A DNA stretch of 64,000 bases from Paenibacillus timonensis (lineage in GTDB: Bacteria; Bacillota; Bacilli; Paenibacillales; Paenibacillaceae): the NCBI RefSeq assembly GCF_022427145.1, contig NZ_JAKSXN010000026.1:1-64000 (forward strand). The letters run 5' to 3'. Both the position numbers and the translations under genes were made by a program. Each line of letters opens with the position of its first letter. Within the stretch, counting starts at the first letter, position 1. Shown piece by piece: positions 44,670 through 53,410 of this stretch. A model generated the notes under the pieces. It did not search any database. It saw only the letters and a program-made list of their open reading frames with translations, and had not been told where the DNA came from.

Positions 44670-45887
44670 TTATTGCTCGTCCCGTCCGAGCTTCGGCGAA
44701 TATCCGTGATGGCGGACCTGGTACCAAATGGCGGCGAACCCCAGCGCACCGATCAGCGTCAAGGCCACTCCGGACCGGTACATGACGACTGAGCCGAAAT
44801 TTTGGAACATCCAGCCGCCCCAGAATCCGGCGATAACGCCGGCAAGGCCGCTGGCGGCAAATGTATACACCGCTTGCCCCGCCGATCTTAACGGCCGCGG
44901 CAGCAGTAGGGTGATCAGTTTCGTGCCGACGTAGAAGAATCCGCCAAACGTCACGGAGTGCAGCAGCTGAATGAGCAGGATTTGAATCGGTTGCGTCGCC
45001 TCGGACATCAGGTCCCAACGGACGGCAAACAGCAGGCTGACGATGGTGATACAAGCAAGCAAATAAGACATTTTCCGTTTCAAAAAACGATCCAGCAGGA
45101 TAAACGCCAGCAATTCAAAAACCGTCGATAGGAACACGGCGCCGCCGACCGCCAGCCTTGATCCGCCGAGATCGGTCATGAACAACGGCATAAACATGCT
45201 GTTCATCGCGTTCGGGATCGCCACCAGCATGCTAAACACCACGAAGGCGAGCAGGTATTTGTTCTGCAGCGCCCGCCGCAGTTCCCGGCCCTTCAGCCAA
45301 GGCGTCTGAGACGATTGGCGAATGGACGGAAGCAAGAGTGTGGCGCCGATCGCCAGCATCAAGGTGATGCTGAAGAGCAGGGAGATCCCGTGGTGGCCGA
45401 TGGCGTCAATGATCGGTCCGGCGGCCAAAGCGATGAAGGTCCAGCCGAGCGAACCCCAGATGCGGTAGGTCCCGAACCGGTTTTCCGTCTCCGCGGTATA
45501 GCCGAGAATCAGGGTGTTGCTATGCGACAGCAGTGGACTTAGAAAAAAATAAAGCAGGATCATCGTCAAATACAGCATCGAAAACGTGTTGACCTTAAAC
45601 ATCAGGTGCCCCATGACGAGCAAGCCCAGCATCATGGCTAACAGGATAGCGCGCGGATTTTGCCTTTGGTCGCCCAGGTATCGCCAGAAGGGATGAGCGA
45701 GCAGCGAAATTAAGGGCCCGATGGCCATCAGGCTACCGATTTCGAGCTTGTCCATGCCGATGTCCTGCAAATATAATTGAAAAAAGGCGGCAAAAATGAC
45801 CATGGTTCCGTAAATGAAAAAGTTAAGCAGCCCTAGCGGCAACAACGAAAAGGACGAATGTCGTCTTTTGTCCTGCAAACGCGCCAT
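44670..45887 (-). CDS. MFS transporter, sugar/nucleoside-like (MFS_1_like)
   Basis: This 405-residue, 12-helix transporter is similar in layout to the MFS_1_like/LacY-HcaT group (FWRYLGDQRQNPRAILLAMM after helix 2, FGTYRIWGSLGWTFIALAAG after helix 4). The substrate is unknown. It is followed by a large inverted repeat and then a LacI regulator on the same strand. The ATG at 45887 follows AGAAAGGA. Confidence 0.82.
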   Translation of the reverse strand: MARLQDKRRHSSFSLLPLGLLNFFIYGTMVIFAAFFQLYLQDIGMDKLEIGSLMAIGPLISLLAHPFWRYLGDQRQNPRAILLAMMLGLLVMGHLMFKVNTFSMLYLTMILLYFFLSPLLSHSNTLILGYTAETENRFGTYRIWGSLGWTFIALAAGPIIDAIGHHGISLLFSITLMLAIGATLLLPSIRQSSQTPWLKGRELRRALQNKYLLAFVVFSMLVAIPNAMNSMFMPLFMTDLGGSRLAVGGAVFLSTVFELLAFILLDRFLKRKMSYLLACITIVSLLFAVRWDLMSEATQPIQILLIQLLHSVTFGGFFYVGTKLITLLLPRPLRSAGQAVYTFAASGLAGVIAGFWGGWMFQNFGSVVMYRSGVALTLIGALGFAAIWYQVRHHGYSPKLGRDEQ

Positions 45888-45910
45888 TCCTTTCTGTCCG
45901 GGTCCAAGTG

Positions 45911-45932
45911 GTCACAAAGGGTAGCTTGTGAC
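45911..45932. promoter_or_regulatory. Inverted repeat between MFS and mobA
   Basis: GTCACAA-N8-TTGTGAC is a perfect 7-bp inverted repeat in the divergent promoter region. It could be an operator; the binding protein is unknown. Confidence 0.4.
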
Positions 45933-46019
45933 TATGATCCCAATGTAACACACAGGTGAAAGGGGATACAAACCAAGTTTTTTTGGATTTACCATAATTT
46001 ATGCATCGGGGGAAAACTG

Positions 46020-46706
46020 ATGAACACAACCGCCATCATTTTAGCCGGAGGACGATCCAGCCGCATGGGCACCGATAAGGCGCTGCTTGAGCTTGGCGGA
46101 TGTACGGTGCTGGAAAGGCTCATCCGGGAGCTGGAGCCGGTGGCTTCCAGAATCGTGATCGCGGCGGGCGACAAAGCGGTGTACGACCGGTTTGGAAAAG
46201 AAGTCGTGACCGACCTATTCCCGGGGGCCGGTCCGCTAGCCGGCCTGCACGCCGGTCTGGAGAGCTCGGCGACCTGCTGGAGCCTTGCGGTAGCTTGCGA
46301 TACGCCGTTCGCGAACAGCGGCTTGTTCCGGGCCTTGCAGGAGCGGGCGGAGGCGGCGGAGGAAGCCGAGGCCCGGGCGGGTGGCCCGGCAGGCGAGCTG
46401 GCAGTGGCAGGCGCTCAGGAAGGCTTCGCTGCGGCGGAGGCGATCCTGGCCCGCACGGAGGGGCGGGCACATCCGCTGCTGGCGGCCTACCGGCGCAGCG
46501 TGCTTCCGGGCCTGGAGGAGCGGCTGCGCGCAGGCCGCCTCAAAATGACGGCTTGGACGGAAACGCTGCGCACCGAATATATCGAAGGGGAGACCCTCGC
46601 GTTAGCGTCGGGCCTCCCCTTGGAGTGGTGCGCGTTTAATATGAACAAGCCGGAAGATTACGAGCAGGCCCGCGTCCTGTTGGAATCGGGCCTGCTGAAG
46701 GACTAA
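46020..46706 (+). CDS. mobA: Molybdenum cofactor guanylyltransferase MobA
   Basis: This 228-residue nucleotidyltransferase has [16 protein letters not shown] (residues 8-23), the [10 protein letters not shown] loop and CDTPF. It joins GMP to molybdopterin to form the MGD cofactor of DMSO-reductase-type enzymes such as the one at 37.6-39.7 kb. An Ala/Gly/Glu-rich insert (about residues 108-150) is unusual for the family. It converges on moaA with a four-base overlap. Confidence 0.88.
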   Translation: MNTTAIILAGGRSSRMGTDKALLELGGCTVLERLIRELEPVASRIVIAAGDKAVYDRFGKEVVTDLFPGAGPLAGLHAGLESSATCWSLAVACDTPFANSGLFRALQERAEAAEEAEARAGGPAGELAVAGAQEGFAAAEAILARTEGRAHPLLAAYRRSVLPGLEERLRAGRLKMTAWTETLRTEYIEGETLALASGLPLEWCAFNMNKPEDYEQARVLLESGLLKD

Positions 46707-47710
46707 CCGCCGATTTGCGACATCCGGCGGGTCGTCGGCGTATGGCTTTGTTGCTTTTGCTCCAAGGCCAGCGCCATTTCGTGGTTTTTCGGCTTGCCTC
46801 CAAGCGCCTTCAGGAACAGGGAGCGGATGCCCTCTTGGTCGCCGACAGCGGCATACGGGCGCACATGCAGTTCATCCGACCAATACAAGCAGGCCTTGAT
46901 ATGTCCGTCGGCGGTCAAGCGCAGCCGGTTGCAATTGTCGCAGAAATGGTCGCTGACCGGATGAATCAACCCGAACGTTCCGGCCGCGCCTGCGATCCGG
47001 CGGCTTTCGGCAGGACCGTTTCCGCGAGGACCTTCGACTCCTTCCACCTCCCAGCCCGCTTCCCGGCACACGTCTTCCACGGCCGTCAGGGGCAAGTATG
47101 TTTTGCGCCAGGAGTCGCTGGCACTGCCGATCGGCATGTATTCGATAAAGCGTACATGCAGCGGCCGATCCAACGTCAAGGCGAGGAATTCGCGAATTTC
47201 ATCCTCGTTGATTCCTTTCATCAGGACGACGTTGAGCTTAATCGGCTCGAAGCCGACCTCAACGGCTGCCTGAATCCCTTCCAGCACTTTCTCAACCTCG
47301 CCGCCGCGGGTGATCATGGCGAAACGGTCCTGACGCAGCGAATCCAAACTGATGTTCACCCGCTTTAATCCCGCTTGCTTCAGCAACTCCGCTTTCTTGG
47401 CCAGAAACATGCCGTTTGTGGTTAACGCGATATCTTCAATGCCCGGAATGCCGGAAAGCATGGCAACAAGTTGTTCCAGATCCTTGCGCACCAGCGGTTC
47501 ACCGCCGGTTAGCCGAATTTTGCGGAGGCCCATCGGAGCAAGAGCCGATACCGTCTCGGCAATTTCCTCGTAGCTCATGATTTCCTCATGCGGCTGAAAA
47601 ACCATTCCCTCGGCGGGCATGCAGTAGACGCAGCGCAAATTGCACCGGTCGGTGACGGAGATGCGCAAGTAATCGTGCTTTCGCCCAAAAGGGTCAAGAA
47701 GCTGCTCCAT
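46703..47710 (-). CDS. moaA: GTP 3',8-cyclase MoaA
   Basis: This 335-residue radical-SAM enzyme has the first 4Fe-4S site in CNLRCVYC (Cys 23, 27, 30), the second cluster in [19 protein letters not shown] and the C-terminal GG. It makes the first intermediate of molybdopterin from GTP. It converges on mobA. No molybdenum-cofactor riboswitch is apparent in the short region upstream. Confidence 0.93.
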   Translation of the reverse strand: MEQLLDPFGRKHDYLRISVTDRCNLRCVYCMPAEGMVFQPHEEIMSYEEIAETVSALAPMGLRKIRLTGGEPLVRKDLEQLVAMLSGIPGIEDIALTTNGMFLAKKAELLKQAGLKRVNISLDSLRQDRFAMITRGGEVEKVLEGIQAAVEVGFEPIKLNVVLMKGINEDEIREFLALTLDRPLHVRFIEYMPIGSASDSWRKTYLPLTAVEDVCREAGWEVEGVEGPRGNGPAESRRIAGAAGTFGLIHPVSDHFCDNCNRLRLTADGHIKACLYWSDELHVRPYAAVGDQEGIRSLFLKALGGKPKNHEMALALEQKQQSHTPTTRRMSQIGG

Positions 47711-47836
47711 GTGTATGCCTCCTTTCGTTCTAAGTGCTTCAAATTTTATATATATTCAAGCGGGTCGTCAATGCGTTGACACACACTGTTCAAGTATATT
47801 CTGTGGCGGACGATGATACAATGGAACTATAGTGAG

Positions 47837-47852
47837 TGTAAGAAAGATCACA
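47837..47852 (+). promoter_or_regulatory. FNR/Rex-type site near -42
   Basis: TGTAAGAAAGATCACA matches TGTGA-N6-TCACA at nine of ten positions. It is centred about 42 bp before the start expected from TATAAT 47875-47880, which has no good -35. That position is typical of activation by FNR-family proteins. CGCTTAC/GTAAGCG also flank the -10. Confidence 0.6.
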
Positions 47853-47874
47853 TTAAAGCGCTTACATTGTAGGG

Positions 47875-47973
47875 TATAATGCAAGTAAGCGATACGTGAT
47901 CCCCCTTAATCATGTGTCGGTATATGCATTCTAGATGATTTCCGACACTTTAAGGAAGTCATCTTTTTTTTTT
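47875..47973 (+). ncRNA. Candidate redox-controlled small RNA or leader attenuator
   Basis: The unit runs from TATAAT (47875-47880) to an intrinsic terminator AGATGATTTCC / GGAAGTCATCT (47933-47964) followed by a T-run to 47973. The transcript would be about 86 bases. It begins with a hairpin CGUGAU/AUCAUG that shows CCCCCUUA in its loop, which could pair with Shine-Dalgarno sequences. GTGTCGG (47914-47920) can pair with CCGACAC (47942-47948) and would break the terminator. It could be a free small RNA like RoxS/RsaE or the leader of the TorD-like gene 50 bases on. Confidence 0.5.
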
Positions 47974-47990
47974 AGATCGGAAGATGACTT
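47956..47990 (+). promoter_or_regulatory. Alternative hairpin upstream of the TorD-like gene
   Basis: AAGTCATCTT (47956-47965) is the exact reverse complement of AAGATGACTT (47981-47990). The first arm also forms the 3' side of the terminator, so the two structures exclude each other. Confidence 0.55.
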
Positions 47991-48022
47991 TTTGAACAAC
48001 CTATATAGGGAGATGAATTCAG

Positions 48023-48715
48023 ATGGCAATGCTGTTCAAACCTTTGGTCTACACGCAGGAGCAGGTTCAGTGGCTGGAAACACGCGGGATGGTCTATCAG
48101 TTATTGATGGACTTTCTGAGCCGCCCGCCGCGGATGTCCTTGATTGCTCAGTGGCGCCGCAAGGTGGAAGGGAACCCGAAGGCAGGGGTCAGCAAGGGCG
48201 GCCGGAGGCTGATTGCCTATCTGGAAAGCATCCCCGAAGAAGAGTTTCGCAGCGTCTGCCATCAGGAGGCGAAGGAATACGATCGCCTGTTTTCGGGCCG
48301 CGAGGCGATCATCCCGTCCTGCGAAAGCTTGTTCCGCAGCCGCCGGGAAGGATCCGGCGCTTTGGCTTGCAGTGCCGAGGTTCGCAAGTTATACATGGAT
48401 AATGCGGTGGTATTCAACAAATTGAACGGGGAGCGCGACGACCATATCGCGCTGGAGCTGGAATTTATGGCGGTGCTGGCCGAAGGGATGCTGGCCAAAG
48501 CCAGCCTGCAGCAAAGCTGCCTGGCCTTGGCGGACGCGCAAATCCAATTCCTAGAGGCGCATTTGCTCAAATGGGCGCAGCCGTTTGCCAAAGAGCTGAT
48601 GCAAGCAACGCAGAGCCCGCTCTTTACCGGCTTGGCTGAAATGATGGATGAATTCCTGGCGGACGATTTACGGCAGCTTCGGGCGTGGCGTGAGAGCCAG
48701 CAGCCGGCGATCTAA
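48023..48715 (+). CDS. TorD/DmsD family molybdoenzyme chaperone
   Basis: This 230-residue all-helical protein carries the family pattern EYDRLFSGREAIIPSCESLF and later YMDNAVVFNKLNGERDDHIALELEFMAVL. TorD-type chaperones guide folding and cofactor insertion of molybdoenzymes. The partner may be the oxidoreductase at 37.6-39.7 kb or one elsewhere. Expression probably rises without oxygen, given the FNR-type site upstream. GGGAG lies before the ATG. Confidence 0.82.
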   Translation: MAMLFKPLVYTQEQVQWLETRGMVYQLLMDFLSRPPRMSLIAQWRRKVEGNPKAGVSKGGRRLIAYLESIPEEEFRSVCHQEAKEYDRLFSGREAIIPSCESLFRSRREGSGALACSAEVRKLYMDNAVVFNKLNGERDDHIALELEFMAVLAEGMLAKASLQQSCLALADAQIQFLEAHLLKWAQPFAKELMQATQSPLFTGLAEMMDEFLADDLRQLRAWRESQQPAI

Positions 48716-48730
48716 TTAAAACAAAGCAAA

Positions 48731-48775
48731 AAAGACCTTAACCTCCGCAGAGATGCGGGGTTGAGGTCTTTTTTA
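48731..48775 (+). terminator. Terminator after the TorD-like gene
   Basis: AAAGACCTTAACCTCCGCA pairs with TGCGGGGTTGAGGTCTTT (wobbles) and is followed by TTTT. Confidence 0.9.
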
Positions 48776-48779
48776 ACGG

Positions 48780-49010
48780 CCGGTACAGCTCTAACGCTTA
48801 TCACAGGGCTTATTTGCGTAAACGCCACCGGTTTGAAATCCTAACGCTTGGGACAATGCTTATTCCCCCATTTAGCGGCCGGGATCAGCTGTTTTGACCG
48901 GAATAGGGTTGCTCACCGTCGTTAGAATCTCCATCCCCTCGGATTTGCCCAAATAACGCTCGTCATCAGCGTTACGCCCGGGATTCGTCTGCGGCAAAGG
49001 GACAATGGCT
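48780..49010. repeat. Cluster of CTAACGCTT-type repeats, direct and inverted
   Basis: Two direct units begin CTAACGCTTATCACAGGGC (48791) and CTAACGCTTGGGACAATGC (48841), each followed by TTATT. Two related units run on the minus strand: TAACGCT...GCGTTATTTG, about 48945-48978, and CTAACGAC...CCTATTCC, about 48900-48928. A partial unit GGGACAATGGCTCATT lies near 49000. The 351-base gap contains only this and two terminators; no coding frame is convincing. Confidence 0.6.
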
Positions 49011-49022
49011 CATTCAATGTGA

Positions 49023-49059
49023 AAAGACGGCGCAGGGATTATTTCCTTGCGCCGTCTTT
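49023..49059. terminator. Bidirectional terminator
   Basis: AAAGACGGCGCA pairs perfectly with TGCGCCGTCTTT. It lies downstream of the RND gene. Confidence 0.85.
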
Positions 49060-49066
49060 GACTGTT

Positions 49067-52000
49067 CTATTCCAGTTCCTTGGCCGATAAATCGCGGCGA
49101 CGGAACTTCATCAGGAATTCGTACACGATCGGCACGATGACCAACGTGAGCAACGTCGAGCTGATCAAGCCGCCGATAACGGTGATGCCGAGGCCGCGCG
49201 AGATAATCCCGGCGCTGTGCTCCCAGCCGAAGACCAGAGGCAGCAGCGCGCCGATCGTCGCCAGGGCGGTCATCAGAATCGGGCGAAGCCGGGTCGTCCC
49301 CGCTTCGAGCAAGGCTTCGCGGGTCGACATGCCCTCGCGTTCCTTATGGATCACACGGTCGATCAGCACGATCGCATTGGTGACGACGATACCGATCAAC
49401 ATGAGTACGCCCATCAAGGCCGAGACGTTTAGCGTCTCTCCGCCGATCAGGAGGCCCACCATGGCACCGATGACAATGAACGGCAGGGAGAACAGAATCG
49501 TAAACGGAGCCAAGCCGCCGCCGAAGGTGACAACGAGAACAAAGTAGACGATGGCGATCGCCGCCAACATGGCGATGCCCAGCTGGCCAAACGTATCGTT
49601 GATCTGTTCGGTGACGCCGCCGAATTTGACGGTGACGCCGTCCGGCAGATCCAGCTTGTCGATTTTCTCCTGCAGGCTGGTCGAAGCTTTCTGCACGTCG
49701 GTAGAGGTGATTTTTGCGCTGACCTCAACGACCATCTTCCCGTCGATCCGCATGATGGAATCCGGGGAAGTGCCTTTTTCAACCTTCGCCACGTCCTTGA
49801 TCGGGACCTGAATGCCCAGCGGCGAGGACAGCGTTTCGTTCTCGATGTCCGTGATGCTGTTATAGGTCTGGGTGTCGGTTTCGATGTACACGTTGTAGTT
49901 CTTGCCGTCGATGGCGACCTCCGTCAGGACCGGACGTTCGCGAACCGGGCTCAGCTTCATTGCCAATTGGCCCGGCGTGAGGCCGAGGGAACTTAGCTTC
50001 TGTTGGTCCGCGACCAACGTGTACTGCTCATAGGTTTTCGACAGGCTGGTTTCGCCTTTCTCGAAGTTCTTCGTATCCTCCTTGATCAAAGCGAGGATTT
50101 GGTCCGATACGGGCTTGATTTGCTCCAGCTCGTCACCAAACACATTCACGCTGAGCGAGCCGCCGCCCAGACCGCCGGTCATGAGCTCGGACATATCGCT
50201 CCATTCGCCTTTTGGAAGCTCGGCCCGTAAGCCTTCCATCAGCTTCTCCTTCACGTCGCTGAAGTGGTCGGTATCCGGCTCATAAGCGATGTAGAACAAG
50301 GCCGAATTGGAGGAGCCCATCCCCAGCGGATTGTCGCCGCCAACGGAATACTGCATCTTATCGACGCCCGGCTGCTCCAGAATGTATTTCTCAATATTCA
50401 GCATTTCCTTCTCCACATCTTCCAGTTGGGTTCCTGGTTCAGGGGAGTAGGTTGCCATCACATATTTGTCCTCCTGCTCGGGCAGGAAGCTGACGCCGAC
50501 CAGCGGGTACAGGAACACGCTGCCGACGAGCAGGACGACCGCAAGCCCGAAGGTGATCAGCTTATGGGACAGCGACCACTCCAGCACCCGCCGATAGCCG
50601 CGGGCAATGCCTTTCGGCTTCTCGTCGCGGTTGTGCTTCTTGCCGAGCCCCTTGCGGAACAGCGTATGCGCCAGCGCCGGCACGAGGGTGATCGCTACCA
50701 GCAGCGAGGCCAGCAGCGAGAAGACCATCGTCAGCGCAAACGGTTGGAACAATTCGCCGACCATTCCGCTGACGAAAGCGAGCGGCAGGAAGACGGCGAT
50801 CGTCACGATCGTCGAAGACATGATCGGGACGAACATCTCCCGCGTCGCTTCGATGATCAGCTTGCTGCCCTTCAGCTTCTCGCCGGTCAAGGACAAGCGA
50901 CGGTAAATGTTCTCGATGACGACGATCGAGTCGTCGACGACGCGGCCAATGGCGACGGTCATAGCACCCAACGTCATCATATTTAGCGTAATATCCATCT
51001 GCTTCAGGGCCAAAATGGCGATCAGCAGGGACAGAGGAATCGAGATAATGGAAATAATCGTGGAACGGATGTTGCGCAGGAAGATCAGGATGATCAGCAC
51101 CGCGAACAAAGCGCCGAACAAGGCTTTAGACAACATCGTGTTCACCGAGTCGGTGATCGGCTGACCTTGGTCCAACAGGACCGTAAAGTTGATATGGTCG
51201 TATTGCTTGCCGAGCTCCTCGGCAGCGTCCTTAACTTGGTTAACGACGTCAACCGTGTTGGCATCGTTGGATTTGACGATCTGAATGCCGATCGACTCCT
51301 CCCCGTTGGTCCGGGAGATCGATTCGGCTTTGCCGATCGTTTCGATGTCGGCGATGTCGCCAAGTTTGACGGTCGGGATGCCGAGCGGCGTTCCCGTCAT
51401 GGCGCCGCCAGCGGCGGCGTTGCCGGAGTTCACGCCTGCGGCGCCTGCAGCTTGGCTGGCACCGCCCGGCGCAGCACCTCCAGCGGCATTACCGCCAGTT
51501 GCCGTGCCGGGAGCGGGGCTGGGAACGGCTGGGATGGCCAGGTTTTCCAAGTCCTCCACGGTCGTGATGTTGCCGTCGACGACGACGGCCTTCTGGGATT
51601 GCTCCAGACTGAACAATCCAAGCGGGACGCGGAGCGCGGAACCTTGTACGATCCCTTTCACGGTATCTTCCGTCAGGCCGAGCTCCTTCAGCTTGGCTTG
51701 GTCGAATTTCAGGCTGACCTCGCGAACGAACTGACCGGCGATTTGCACCGAAGCTACGCCATCCAGATCTTCGAGCACCGGCTTGATATCATTCTCCGTA
51801 ATCCGGGTCAGATCCTCAAGGCTGCCGGATTCCTTATCCGACAAGCTGAGGGACACGACCGGCATGGAGCTCAGGCTAAATCGGGTGATTTGCGGCTTCT
51901 GCGCATCTTCGGGAAGCTGCACATCGTTCAGCGCTTCCCGAACGGCCGCGGTGGCGTTATCCAGATTGGTGCCGTATTCGAATTCAATAATCAGCGAGGC

Positions 52001-52267
52001 GGCGTTCTCCATCGAGGTGGAGGTGACCGTCTTTACGCCGTCGACGTTGTGCAGCCGCGTCTCCAGCGGCTTGGTGATCTCCTCGACCACGCCCTCCGGC
52101 GCGGCTCCCGGATATACGGCCGTTACGCTGAGGTAAGGCACATCGATGTTCGGAATGGTCTCTTGCTTCATGGTCAGGCCGCTGTACAAACCAACGGCGG
52201 TCACGATGACCGTGAGCAGCCAAATAGCAAACTTATTGCGCAGGGAAAACTGGATGATACTCTTCAT
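49067..52267 (-). CDS. RND superfamily efflux transporter (AcrB/SwrC-like)
   Basis: This 1066-residue transporter has 12 helices in two halves, two large extracytoplasmic loops and the proton-relay DD in GRVVDDSIVVIENIYRR. It matches the size of B. subtilis SwrC, which exports surfactants and other amphiphiles without an outer-membrane partner. An Ala/Gly/Pro-rich insert (about 243-295) lies in the first periplasmic-type loop. A TetR gene lies directly upstream on the same strand; substrates are unknown. Confidence 0.92.
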   Translation of the reverse strand: MKSIIQFSLRNKFAIWLLTVIVTAVGLYSGLTMKQETIPNIDVPYLSVTAVYPGAAPEGVVEEITKPLETRLHNVDGVKTVTSTSMENAASLIIEFEYGTNLDNATAAVREALNDVQLPEDAQKPQITRFSLSSMPVVSLSLSDKESGSLEDLTRITENDIKPVLEDLDGVASVQIAGQFVREVSLKFDQAKLKELGLTEDTVKGIVQGSALRVPLGLFSLEQSQKAVVVDGNITTVEDLENLAIPAVPSPAPGTATGGNAAGGAAPGGASQAAGAAGVNSGNAAAGGAMTGTPLGIPTVKLGDIADIETIGKAESISRTNGEESIGIQIVKSNDANTVDVVNQVKDAAEELGKQYDHINFTVLLDQGQPITDSVNTMLSKALFGALFAVLIILIFLRNIRSTIISIISIPLSLLIAILALKQMDITLNMMTLGAMTVAIGRVVDDSIVVIENIYRRLSLTGEKLKGSKLIIEATREMFVPIMSSTIVTIAVFLPLAFVSGMVGELFQPFALTMVFSLLASLLVAITLVPALAHTLFRKGLGKKHNRDEKPKGIARGYRRVLEWSLSHKLITFGLAVVLLVGSVFLYPLVGVSFLPEQEDKYVMATYSPEPGTQLEDVEKEMLNIEKYILEQPGVDKMQYSVGGDNPLGMGSSNSALFYIAYEPDTDHFSDVKEKLMEGLRAELPKGEWSDMSELMTGGLGGGSLSVNVFGDELEQIKPVSDQILALIKEDTKNFEKGETSLSKTYEQYTLVADQQKLSSLGLTPGQLAMKLSPVRERPVLTEVAIDGKNYNVYIETDTQTYNSITDIENETLSSPLGIQVPIKDVAKVEKGTSPDSIMRIDGKMVVEVSAKITSTDVQKASTSLQEKIDKLDLPDGVTVKFGGVTEQINDTFGQLGIAMLAAIAIVYFVLVVTFGGGLAPFTILFSLPFIVIGAMVGLLIGGETLNVSALMGVLMLIGIVVTNAIVLIDRVIHKEREGMSTREALLEAGTTRLRPILMTALATIGALLPLVFGWEHSAGIISRGLGITVIGGLISSTLLTLVIVPIVYEFLMKFRRRDLSAKELE

Positions 52268-52310
52268 AAGCGGGTTTCTGCTCCTCTCTTTCTAGGGGTG
52301 ACATCATCAA

Positions 52311-53219
52311 TTACGAGTGCTGGGTATAACCCTGTAACAATTGCTCCAGTTCCGCCGCATGACGGGCAAGTTCCGGCAGGGCGGCCAAATTGGCCAACAT
52401 GCCTTTGATGATGGCGCGGCGCGGGCGAAGCTCCAGGATTTCGCGCTCCAGAATCTGCAGCGTTTCCAGCGCTTCCTGTTGACTGCCCGGATCGGCGATG
52501 GCATCGCCAAGCGTATCGCGGAGTCGTTTGATCGCGATCAAAGGATGCTGCTGCAAATCCAGACTGCCCGGAGCGCCTTCGGACATCAGCCGCAACGTCT
52601 CCTCGGAAATCAAAGGGACCGGACGATGGTTCAGCTGATGCTGGGCCGCAAGATCGAGCAGCTCCATCAGGTGGACCGCCATCCGTTCCGGCGAGGCCGA
52701 AATATGGGGCTCGAACAGCAAGCGGATATAGATGCTGACCATACCGTAAGCGATCGTTAACAGGTCGCCCGCGTACGGCTCGATCTCTGGTCCGTAGACC
52801 GCCACGAGCTTGTTCTTGCCGTGTCGCAGCAGCTTGGCGTTATGGGCTTGGACCGCCTCCGGTTCCTTATAAGGCGTGCCGTTCTTGTGCCAGTCCTGGA
52901 ACTGCATGATCAAGAATTCCCGCAGCTCAAGCACCAGCTCAAGCATGACGACCAGCTGGCGATGCAGCTTCTCCTTCGGCGATAACTCCTGCTGCAGTTC
53001 TACCTGCGTCAGATGGTCGAGCAGCATCTGGTAGCAGTAGTCGAACAAGCTCTGCTCCAGTTCCTCCTTCGATTTGAAGTGAAGGTACAAGCTGCCCTTG
53101 GACATCCCGCAAGCTTCGGCGATTTCCTGCATCGACGTGGCGGACGAGCCCTTGGCTGCAAACAACTGCATGGCCGCGCGCAAAATCAGCTTCTTTTTGT
53201 CGATGGATGGATGGGTCAA
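52311..53219 (-). CDS. TetR/AcrR family regulator of the RND exporter
   Basis: This protein of about 302 residues has an N-terminal TetR helix-turn-helix (TSMQEIAEACGMSKGSLYLHFKSK) and a long effector domain. The frame stays open to an ATG at 53276, but the promoter predicts a transcript beginning at about that base. The start is therefore the TTG at 53219 (AAAGGGGG 11 bases before) or GTG 53249. It probably represses itself and the exporter, 43 bases downstream, through the operators at 53242-53275. Confidence 0.85.
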   Translation of the reverse strand: MTHPSIDKKKLILRAAMQLFAAKGSSATSMQEIAEACGMSKGSLYLHFKSKEELEQSLFDYCYQMLLDHLTQVELQQELSPKEKLHRQLVVMLELVLELREFLIMQFQDWHKNGTPYKEPEAVQAHNAKLLRHGKNKLVAVYGPEIEPYAGDLLTIAYGMVSIYIRLLFEPHISASPERMAVHLMELLDLAAQHQLNHRPVPLISEETLRLMSEGAPGSLDLQQHPLIAIKRLRDTLGDAIADPGSQQEALETLQILEREILELRPRRAIIKGMLANLAALPELARHAAELEQLLQGYTQHS

Positions 53220-53241
53220 AAAGGACCGAACCCCCTTTCTC

Positions 53242-53310
53242 TGACTCACGGGTTCTTTTTTTGACTTATGGGTCATTTCCGATTATAGTACAAAGCCCAA
53301 GCGGATACAA
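53242..53310 (-). promoter_or_regulatory. tetR-RND promoter with two TetR-type operators
   Basis: On the minus strand TTGTAT (53310-53305), 17 bases and TATAAT (53287-53282) form a promoter. Just after the start lie TGACTTATGGGTCA (53262-53275) and TGACTCACGGGTTC (53242-53255), read on the plus strand, both of the TGACTNAYGGGTCA form common for TetR proteins. A half-site GGGTCA follows at 53213-53218. Confidence 0.8.
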
Positions 53311-53410
53311 ATCGGCGCGCAAGTACATTTTTCCCTCGCACCAGTAGGAAGAATTCGAACGTTCATGTAGAATATAAACATGCATCAATAGAAAAAGAAG
53401 GAGTACAACG

